Shown: in pieces, positions 51,187 to 57,352 of the stretch
How positions within the stretch are numbered: position 1 is the first letter of the stretch
Layout of the letters: every line of letters begins with the position of its first letter
From: Odoribacter sp.
Lineage (GTDB): Bacteria > Bacteroidota > Bacteroidia > Bacteroidales > Prolixibacteraceae
Length of the DNA stretch: 57,352 nucleotides
Reading direction: 5' to 3'
NCBI GenBank assembly: GCA_013824715.1
Contig: PNOH01000030.1
Span: forward strand, 1 to 57,352
Notes under the pieces: model-generated
What the model saw: the letters and a program-made list of their open reading frames with translations, nothing else
The model's database searches: none
Told to the model about the DNA's origin: nothing
Made by a program: the position numbers and the translations under genes

Positions 51187-51402
51187 ATGCCCGACAGTGT
51201 TTATAAAATTATCGAATTAGTTGGTTCAAGTACCGAATCATGGGAAAAAGCTGCTCAAAACGCTATTTCCAGAGCTTCCGAAACTCTTCACGAACTCCGT
51301 ATTGGTGAAGTTTGCTCAATGGATTTGACTATTAAAGATGGCAAAATTGAAACCTACAGGACAAAGCTAAAGGTATCGTTTAAACTTGAAGGCCACCACT
51401 AA
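51187..51402 (+). CDS. Dodecin-family protein lacking the usual flavin-contact residues
   Basis: This 71-residue protein, MPDSVYKIIELVGSSTESW then AAQNAISRASETLHELRIGE and GKIETYRTKLKVSFKLE, has the beta-alpha-beta-beta layout of dodecins, which form hollow dodecamers and in the best-studied cases store riboflavin or FMN. The conserved Trp of the flavin sandwich (normally in R-W-F-E-V) is Ile here (RIGEV), and the Gln that contacts the isoalloxazine (YQVTLKV) is Arg (YRTKLKV). It may bind another ligand. The start has a fair ribosome site (AAAGGAG, 11 bases upstream). It ends before a long perfect hairpin. Confidence 0.9.
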   Translation: MPDSVYKIIELVGSSTESWEKAAQNAISRASETLHELRIGEVCSMDLTIKDGKIETYRTKLKVSFKLEGHH

Positions 51403-51423
51403 AAAGGAATTCTGAATGGAAGC

Positions 51424-51467
51424 AAGCAAACAGGACGAACCCGAAAACGGGTTCGTCCTGTTTGCTT
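51424..51467. terminator. 20-bp perfect-stem terminator between dodecin and GH2 genes
   Basis: AAGCAAACAGGACGAACCCG (51424-51443) pairs without mismatch with 51448-51467 around the loop AAAA. The genes on both sides converge on it, so it can end both transcripts. Confidence 0.85.
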
Positions 51468-51470
51468 TGC

Positions 51471-53957
51471 TTATTTCGTCATTACAACGACCTCAGCGTT
51501 TTCCAGCCCTGATGATGCAGCTTTCAATTTAATTTCTCCGGAAGTTCCGTTCGGCCTAAGAATTACCAGGCATCGGCCCTTGAAACTGTTGACTTGCGGT
51601 GTGCTGAAGCTTTTCATATCCTTCGGATTTCCATTTTCAACGGCAGCCAGTTCTCCGGCTCCTTCGACTTTAAATTGAACCGGAAGGTCGGCATCGGGAA
51701 CCAAAATTCCAGCTTCGTCGGTTATTTCAACAGTTACATACGATAAGTCGTTGCGACTGGCTTTCAGCTCTGAACGGTCGGCTGTTAACCGGATTTTGGA
51801 TGGTTTGCCAGTCGTTTTCAGCACTTTGGTTTCAACTTCTTTGCCATCTTTCAGAGCAATGGCTTTCAATTCTCCGGCTTCGTATGGAACTTCAAAGGTG
51901 GCCGTCAGCTTTGTTTCGGCAGAAACTGGTTTGGTTGCAATCGCCTTTCCGTTTAGCTCTAATCTTACTTCAGGATAATTGGAATAAACATTCACCTGAA
52001 GCTTTTGGCCTTCATCACCCGCCCAGTTCCAGCTTTGCTGTTCGTCGGGCCATCCCCAGAAACTCACGATTTCTTTCATTCCTGAAGGAATTGGGGCATG
52101 AACGGCCATTTCCAGGTTTTTGATTTTCCAGACCACATCGCGGTAGTACGACTGTGGTTTTTTGAAGCCGCAAATGTCAATATCGCCGCAATAGCCGTTG
52201 TACCACGGCCAGCCCGGCGAAAATTGGTCTTTGCCATCTTTACTGACAAGCGTATGTCCGATTCCGGATTCACCCAGATAATCCATTGAAGTCCACACAA
52301 AATCGCCCAGAACAAACGGATATTTTTCAACCAGTTGCCAGTTTTCGAAGGCTTCTTTGGGTACCGATTCTGTGCCAATCATTATGCGTTGCGGAAACAA
52401 GACATGATCGCTTTCGTAGTGTTTCCACTGATAATTGTATCCGCCAATATCCAATAAAGCAAAAGGAGGAATAGTGGCTTCCCATGTTTTTCCTTTGTTA
52501 TCCCAGAACTCACAAATAGCTGCTGTGACCGGGCGTGTCTGGTCTATATTTTTAATGATTGCACTTAATTTTTTCGTGATTTCAAGGCCGGTAGAATCGG
52601 CCCTTTCAGGAATTTCGTTGCCAATGCTCCAGATGATGACTGAAGGATGGTTTCGGTCGCGCAAAACCATTGCTTCCACATCGCGCTGGTGCCACTCGTC
52701 GAAATAGAGGTTGTAATCTTCGGGATTTTTAGGACGCTTCCACTGGTCGAACGATTCGTCAATGACCAAAACACCGAGCCGGTCACAGGCATCCAGAAAC
52801 TGGCGCGAAGGCGGGTTGTGGCTGGTGCGGATGGCGTTGAAACCGAATTTTTTCATCAGTTCAACCCGGCGTTCTTCAGCCCGGTCAATGGTTGCCGAAC
52901 CCAGCGGACCATTGTCGTGGTGCATGCAACCGCCCTTCAAAAGCACTTTTTCACCATTCAGCAAAAAACCCTTTTCGGCGCTGAATTCAATGGAACGGAT
53001 TCCGAAAGTGGTAGTTTGCTGATCAACTACTTTTCCATCAAAGCTAACTTCAGTAACCGCCTGATAGAGTTTCGGGGAATCAACTGACCAAAGTGCTGGG
53101 TTTTTCAGTTCAAATTTCTGTTCTGCGTCAAATTTTGATTCTTTAAACGGCTGAACAGTAGTTTTTGCTTCACTTTCCGATTTTCCATCCGGAGAAATAA
53201 TACGGGTAGTAACAATCAATTTACCGCTTTCGGCAGTTTCGTTACTGATACGGATATTTAATTTGACCAATGCTTTTTCAGTGTTCACTTCCGGAGTTGA
53301 AACAAAAGTTCCCCAAACCGGAATATGTACTTTCCCGGTTATAATCAGGTTTACATGGCGGTAAATGCCTGAACCACTGTACCAGCGACTGTTTTTGCCG
53401 TTGTTGTTCACTTTCACGGCCAGGATGTTTGGTTCTCCCGTTGGTTTCAAATGCGGAGTCAGGTCGTAAAAGAAAGGTGTATAGCCGTATGGATGAACGC
53501 CCAGCGATTGGCCGTTAATCCAGACTTCCGAATTCATATAAACACCATCGAACAGGATTTGCACTTTTTTACCTTCTGATGATTGATCGAGCGTAAATGT
53601 TTTGCGGTACCAGCCGGTTCCACCCAAAACATGGCCAGTTGCACCTTTGCCAGGACTGTCTTCCGAAAATGGCCCGATTTGCTTTTTGCCTTCAGTTGCC
53701 GGTAAATCTTCGATACTCCAGTCGTGTGGAAGGTCGAGTGTCCGCCATTGCGAATCGTCGAAGCTTGCCGATTCCGCACCCGGAACCTCGCCCAGGATAA
53801 ATTTCCATCCGGAGTCAAAATCCTGTTCACGCTGACTGAAATCAGGTTTTTGTGTGCTGCACGAAACGAATAATATCAAAGCAAACAGAATCAGAAATCC
53901 GGTATTAAATTGATTCTGTTTTTGGTAGGTTTTGTTGAAAATCATCAGGTTTTTCAT
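51471..53957 (-). CDS. GH2-family beta-galactosidase/beta-glycosidase, lipoprotein
   Basis: This 828-residue protein has a lipoprotein signal (GFLILFALILFVSCSTQ). GH2 layout: jelly-roll DFDSGWKFILGEVPGAESASFDDSQWRTLDLPHDWSI, then ILFDGVYMNSEVWINGQSLGVHPYGYTPFFYDLTP; an Ig domain; and the barrel from about residue 320 (EKGFLLNGEKVLLKGGCMHHDNGPLG). The acid/base Glu lies in VIIWSIGNEIPERAD near 446, and the nucleophile in RIMIGTESVP near 529. C-terminal Ig-like domains end the protein. It starts 12 bases after the stop of the beta-helix gene, on the same strand, so they share an operon. Confidence 0.93.
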   Translation of the reverse strand: MKNLMIFNKTYQKQNQFNTGFLILFALILFVSCSTQKPDFSQREQDFDSGWKFILGEVPGAESASFDDSQWRTLDLPHDWSIEDLPATEGKKQIGPFSEDSPGKGATGHVLGGTGWYRKTFTLDQSSEGKKVQILFDGVYMNSEVWINGQSLGVHPYGYTPFFYDLTPHLKPTGEPNILAVKVNNNGKNSRWYSGSGIYRHVNLIITGKVHIPVWGTFVSTPEVNTEKALVKLNIRISNETAESGKLIVTTRIISPDGKSESEAKTTVQPFKESKFDAEQKFELKNPALWSVDSPKLYQAVTEVSFDGKVVDQQTTTFGIRSIEFSAEKGFLLNGEKVLLKGGCMHHDNGPLGSATIDRAEERRVELMKKFGFNAIRTSHNPPSRQFLDACDRLGVLVIDESFDQWKRPKNPEDYNLYFDEWHQRDVEAMVLRDRNHPSVIIWSIGNEIPERADSTGLEITKKLSAIIKNIDQTRPVTAAICEFWDNKGKTWEATIPPFALLDIGGYNYQWKHYESDHVLFPQRIMIGTESVPKEAFENWQLVEKYPFVLGDFVWTSMDYLGESGIGHTLVSKDGKDQFSPGWPWYNGYCGDIDICGFKKPQSYYRDVVWKIKNLEMAVHAPIPSGMKEIVSFWGWPDEQQSWNWAGDEGQKLQVNVYSNYPEVRLELNGKAIATKPVSAETKLTATFEVPYEAGELKAIALKDGKEVETKVLKTTGKPSKIRLTADRSELKASRNDLSYVTVEITDEAGILVPDADLPVQFKVEGAGELAAVENGNPKDMKSFSTPQVNSFKGRCLVILRPNGTSGEIKLKAASSGLENAEVVVMTK

Positions 53958-53968
53958 GTATTGTAAGT

Positions 53969-55336
53969 TTAGTTATGAGGTTTCTCTGTTGCTGGAATGT
54001 TTATTCCCAGATCAGACGGAATGATTTGTCTGACTTCAGGAAAAGCAAATGGAAATTTCTGACTGGTTGACCAGGCTTGATTGTTTTCAAATGTTGCTCC
54101 TGAGTAATTTCCATTAACTATTGAAGCAAATTTACCGGTAATCATGAAAATGTTGTTCCTGAAGTTGAATCCCGGATAATCGCCAGGCTCAAAACTCACT
54201 GCATGACCGTAAACGTTCACAACCGTGTTTTCATAAATTTCGCAATTCGACATGAGTTCGGGCGAACCGTTTGCAATCCACATCAGGAATCCGGCCTGTC
54301 CGTTTTTGCGTCCATCGTTGTAACTGATGTTGTTGCGAATAATGTTGTTTTTCCATACCGATGCGCCATAATATTGAAATAGGCCATATCCGGCGCCTTC
54401 GTTGTTGGCTGATAAATTAAATTGCATGACCGAGTTGGTAACTCCGCCATCGAAATCGAATCCACCGCCGTCTTTTCCTGTTGCTGAAGTTTTATTGTCG
54501 TGGGAATAACAGTATTGAATGGTGATGCTATCGCTCTGGTAGGCCCAGATTCCCACCGGCCCGTTTCCTTCGCGGGGCATGTCCCAACCGTTGTTCATGG
54601 CCTCACAATATTCAATGGTTCCATTGGTTACCCCTCCGATAAGAATACCGTTTCCTGAGTGGTTTTCTTTAACTTCCGGACAACCCGGATTATTTTCAGC
54701 CACACAGTTGGCAATGTAAAGGTTCCGGAATGTTTTTCTTCCTGAACCTTCCAACCCTCCGGAATCCTGCCCGTCAGACTCTACATTGATGCCCGAAAAG
54801 CCATTGTCGTGGGCATAAACATGGGTTATCCGCAGGTTCTGACCACCTACCACTTTTACGCCTGACCAAAAAAAACCTTTGGCTTCGATGCTGTCGATCC
54901 GGCAATTTTGACCATGACGTAATTCCACCCCACTGCCTCTGTTTTTTGAAAGCCGTCCGTTTCCGGTTAAAATCAGGTTTTTAATCTGAAGCCATGAACA
55001 ACTGTCAGCCTGGATCGCCGTCTCGCTTCCACCGTTCAGGATCGAACGTCCATTGCCAAACGAACCAATGAAGATAGACTGGTCTTTGGTACCAGTCAGA
55101 CATTTTAACCGGAGTGTTCCGTTAAATGCTTGTCCACCGGCGAAGTAAACCGAATCACCCGGCTGAAGTTTCAGCGAATTTACCTTTTCGATGGTCTGAA
55201 AAGGCTGTTCCCGAGTTCCAGGATTGGAATCGTTGCCTGATTGTGAATCAACGTAAAAGGCGGAAGCGGTTAACCGGAAGTTCGTAAGCATAATTAAGAG
55301 GAATGCAGAAAAAAATAGTGTAATTATTGGCCGCAT
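53969..55336 (-). CDS. Secreted right-handed parallel beta-helix protein
   Basis: This 455-residue protein has a Sec signal (IITLFFSAFLLIMLTNFRLTASA). The mature part starts FYVDSQSGNDSNPGTREQPFQTIEKVNSLKLQPGDSVYFAGG, a typical pectate-lyase-like N-cap. Repeated coils follow, of the kind GxxNxIxxNxxxxN (SWLQIKNLILTGNGRL, NLRITHVYAHDNGFSGINVE, NGTIEYCEAMNNGWD, SITIQYCYSHDNKTS, VMQFNLSANNEGAG). The fold is used by polysaccharide lyases, glycosidases and epimerases; no catalytic residues can be assigned, so the activity is open. It lies upstream of the GH2 gene in the same operon. Confidence 0.82.
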   Translation of the reverse strand: MRPIITLFFSAFLLIMLTNFRLTASAFYVDSQSGNDSNPGTREQPFQTIEKVNSLKLQPGDSVYFAGGQAFNGTLRLKCLTGTKDQSIFIGSFGNGRSILNGGSETAIQADSCSWLQIKNLILTGNGRLSKNRGSGVELRHGQNCRIDSIEAKGFFWSGVKVVGGQNLRITHVYAHDNGFSGINVESDGQDSGGLEGSGRKTFRNLYIANCVAENNPGCPEVKENHSGNGILIGGVTNGTIEYCEAMNNGWDMPREGNGPVGIWAYQSDSITIQYCYSHDNKTSATGKDGGGFDFDGGVTNSVMQFNLSANNEGAGYGLFQYYGASVWKNNIIRNNISYNDGRKNGQAGFLMWIANGSPELMSNCEIYENTVVNVYGHAVSFEPGDYPGFNFRNNIFMITGKFASIVNGNYSGATFENNQAWSTSQKFPFAFPEVRQIIPSDLGINIPATEKPHN

Positions 55337-55654
55337 AGCTTTAGATTCAAGATATTAGAGTGATTATTTTGTAGTTGCTCCGCCGACCCATCCTCCGCAT
55401 GTGAAATAGACAATAGCGGGCAAAGCCGTTTCTGATTTGATTTGGAAATAATGATCAGGAAAAGAAAAAGAATTTTTTTTCATTTTTTAGAAATTGGTTC
55501 AATAAATTGCGCCTTAATAATTTCAAGAAAACAGAGATTGTCTATTTCGTCCGAAATAAGAGTTGGCCTTTAATCAATTTGCCAATAGCAAGTTGCCAGA
55601 AGCTTTTTTCAACTTTAGGCACTCCAAACTCTAGCTCACTTTAGGCACTTCTTC
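55337..55654. other. Intergenic region with paired repeats
   Basis: These 318 bases have no gene. GAAATAGACAAT (55403-55414) and ATTGTCTATTTC (55537-55548) are exact reverse complements about 120 bases apart. ACTTTAGGCACT occurs at 55612-55623 and 55638-55649, close to the stop of the esterase gene. No promoter was clear. Confidence 0.5.
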
Positions 55655-57043
55655 CTACCACTTATCAGTCCTGAACGGAGCCAGTGGCAAGCCTTCTGCG
55701 CTGAATACATCGGGCATGGAAGTGTCGTCGAAGCAGAAACGGACTGCGACCGGAGTATTTACCATTTTGGATGAAAGTACAACTGTGCTTCCTTCAATTT
55801 TGGCAGTCGCAGGTACAAATTTTTGATCGTCACCGGCAATCAGGAATTTGACAGGAGTTTTTCCTGTTGATTTCAATCCTGTTGTAGCATTGCTGAAACT
55901 AATACGAAGTTTGTCTTTTTCAACTTGCATGGTTTGAAATGACGGGCTTTTATAGGCGCCCATGTTTTGTTTGTAGGTTTCGGCAAGGGCGTAATTGGCC
56001 AGTCGTTTACCAACATCCAGTTTATTCTGCGGGTGTATGTCTTTGATGTTGTCAACCAAATCGGACACTACGACCATCCCGGTGTTGGGAACGGTTTTGG
56101 TAATCAACTCCTGCTGTTCGCGGAGGTATTCCGAAGTTCCTTTGTCACCGTAATCGTAAGGCGCGATTTGAACCAGATAAAATGGAAACTCTTTTTTGAA
56201 ATCGGCCCGCCAGTTTTCGATCAGGGTTTTCATCAATTGTGAATATATCTGATGGTTACCGCAGTTTGATTCGCCCTGATACCAGATTGCCCCAGCAATA
56301 CCATAAGGAATAACAGGAAAGATCATGGAATTATAAAGAGCTCCTGGAGTTTCAGGCCACCAGTCAAAGTGTTGGTTATATTTATGTCTGTTCAAAACCG
56401 GATCTTTTTCAATACGGCTTTTTTCTATCCATACTTCGGCGGGAGTTCCACCCCATGCCGAAACGATGATACCAACCGGAACATTTAGTTTTTGCTGCAA
56501 TTCGCGGGCGAAGAAATAACCAATCGCACTGGTAGCGCGCATGGTTTCAGGAGAACAAACTGACCAGGTTGCGTTGCAGGTTTGCTGCGGAAATTCTGCT
56601 CCAATCTTCTGCACATGGAAAATCCGGATATTCGGATTGGTGGCCTTCGCTGCTTCTTCCTCACCGTTCATAATTTTGCTGTTTACACTCCATTCCATGT
56701 TCGATTGACCGCTGCAAATCCAGACTTCGCCCAGCATCACATTTTTTAGTTCAACTTTGCTGCTTCCCAGAATCCGGATGGAGTAGGGACCACCGGCAGC
56801 AATGGTTTTGATAGTGGTTTTCCATGCCGAAGTATTGTCGGCTTTCACTTTTACGGTGTCTTTGCTGTTCCAACTGGCCACAATTTTGACTGTTTCGCCC
56901 GGATCGGACCAGCCCCAGATGGCAACATCAGTGTTTTGTTGCAAAACCATGTTGTCGGCGAATACTGATGGAAGGATGATTTTTCCGAACATGCTTGTTG
57001 TGAAAGCAAGCAGAATGATAAATGTTGAAAGAATGTGTTTCAT
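55655..57043 (-). CDS. Sialate O-acetylesterase-like SGNH hydrolase
   Basis: This 462-residue protein has a Sec signal (ILSTFIILLAFTTSMFG). An N-terminal beta sandwich (LPSVFADNMVLQQNTDVAIWGWSDPGETV) precedes the SGNH domain with the nucleophile Ser in GEVWICSGQSNMEW near residue 110, GAIWYQGESNC and the late catalytic VSDLVDNIKDIHPQNK. The family removes acetyl groups from sialic acids or, in Bacteroidota, from xylan, pectin and other polysaccharides. It is on the same strand as the beta-helix and GH2 genes but 318 bases upstream of them. It fits the polysaccharide theme of this end of the window. Confidence 0.9.
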   Translation of the reverse strand: MKHILSTFIILLAFTTSMFGKIILPSVFADNMVLQQNTDVAIWGWSDPGETVKIVASWNSKDTVKVKADNTSAWKTTIKTIAAGGPYSIRILGSSKVELKNVMLGEVWICSGQSNMEWSVNSKIMNGEEEAAKATNPNIRIFHVQKIGAEFPQQTCNATWSVCSPETMRATSAIGYFFARELQQKLNVPVGIIVSAWGGTPAEVWIEKSRIEKDPVLNRHKYNQHFDWWPETPGALYNSMIFPVIPYGIAGAIWYQGESNCGNHQIYSQLMKTLIENWRADFKKEFPFYLVQIAPYDYGDKGTSEYLREQQELITKTVPNTGMVVVSDLVDNIKDIHPQNKLDVGKRLANYALAETYKQNMGAYKSPSFQTMQVEKDKLRISFSNATTGLKSTGKTPVKFLIAGDDQKFVPATAKIEGSTVVLSSKMVNTPVAVRFCFDDTSMPDVFSAEGLPLAPFRTDKW

Positions 57044-57079
57044 TGTTGTTTATTTTTAGTTTGTTTTGAGTTTTCATGT

Positions 57080-57352
57080 CCGTTGCCTAAAGGCAAACGG
57101 CAAAGGATAATGCATTTCCTAGTGTTTATTCCATTCCGTCCGAAACAATGTTTTTGCTTTTTTTAGCTTCCTTTTCTCGGACGGAAAAATCGTTTTCAAT
57201 GTTGTTTTCTATAAATATTTCGCACCTCTGGTGCTATCCTCGACACAATAATACATTGTTCAATTTTTCAAACTATAGATCGTCGCAATATCCTTTGCCG
57301 TCACATTCATGTGACGGATTGTTGACTGTTTTATTTTTGGGCTTTAGCCCTG
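57080..57352. repeat. Cluster of palindromes related to the element at 1-209
   Basis: CCGTTGCC-TAAA-GGCAAACGG followed by CAAAGGAT lies at 57080-57108. TTCCGTCCGA (57134-57143) and TCGGACGGAA (57177-57186) are a perfect inverted pair. GCACCTCTGGTGC is at about 57222. ATCCTTTGCCGT then CACATTCATGTGACGG runs 57290-57317, and GGGCTTTAGCCC is at 57339-57350. The last two repeat the order of bases 48-109 of the first element, and the copy runs off the end of the window. Confidence 0.65.

Overview
The window looks like chromosome from a free-living, polysaccharide-degrading member of the Bacteroidota, probably Bacteroidales/Marinilabiliales (a Prolixibacteraceae-like genome is my best guess; this is inference). 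The reasons are: Por-type (type IX) secretion C-terminal sorting tails on three secreted proteins, four promoters fitting the Bacteroidota consensus TTTG-N19-TAnnTTTG, many secreted glycosidases with lipoprotein or Sec signals, and dense short intergenic palindromes.

Layout. 1-213 is a palindromic MITE-like element. 214-4752 holds a DASS anion transporter, an Mn-type and an Fe-type superoxide dismutase on either side of an outer-membrane barrel gene, and a 58-residue winged-helix protein. 4916-6277 is a GH5-like secreted glycosidase. 6363-10090 is a molybdenum hydroxylase operon (xdhC-like maturation factor, 2Fe-2S subunit, Tat-exported Mo subunit). 10174-15669 is a minus-strand xylose block (GntR regulator, xylulokinase, xylose isomerase, xylose/H+ symporter). 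The same 15-base operator candidate lies at both promoters of this block.

15760-27770 is a complete type I-C CRISPR-Cas island: cas3, cas5c, cas8c (with an internal cas11c start), cas7c, then a REP-associated tyrosine transposase (RAYT), then cas4, cas1, cas2, a leader and an array of 38 identical 33-base repeats with 37 spacers. The island is bracketed by two 33-base REP palindromes that are exact reverse complements of each other. More REPs lie around the RAYT gene and in frame inside it, and the RAYT stop overlaps the cas4 start. A short relic of a different Cas3 N-terminus lies just upstream of the intact cas3. This nested REP/RAYT/CRISPR arrangement is the most unusual thing in the window.

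27882-39570 is a run of secreted carbohydrate genes: GH16, GH29, a CotH-kinase-like T9SS protein, a GntP permease, a sugar isomerase-like protein, GH53 galactanase and a GH2 enzyme. No SusC/SusD pair is present, so it is not a canonical PUL. 39571-51402 holds two AAA/DUF4143 ATPases, each preceded by its own tandem palindromic repeats, a nitroreductase, an amidohydrolase, a GH50-like glycosidase, a cytochrome c-PQQ-type sugar dehydrogenase, a SNF2 helicase and a dodecin that lacks the usual flavin-contact residues. 51471-57043 is a second minus-strand carbohydrate group (GH2, parallel beta-helix protein, sialate O-acetylesterase-like). The window ends in palindromes of the same family as its first 210 bases.

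Working together: the xyl block, the GHs, the GntP permease and the sugar dehydrogenase point to plant or algal galactan, xylan and laminarin use. The two SODs and the Mo hydroxylase fit an organism that meets oxygen. All functional calls are from reading sequence and motifs; no database search was run.
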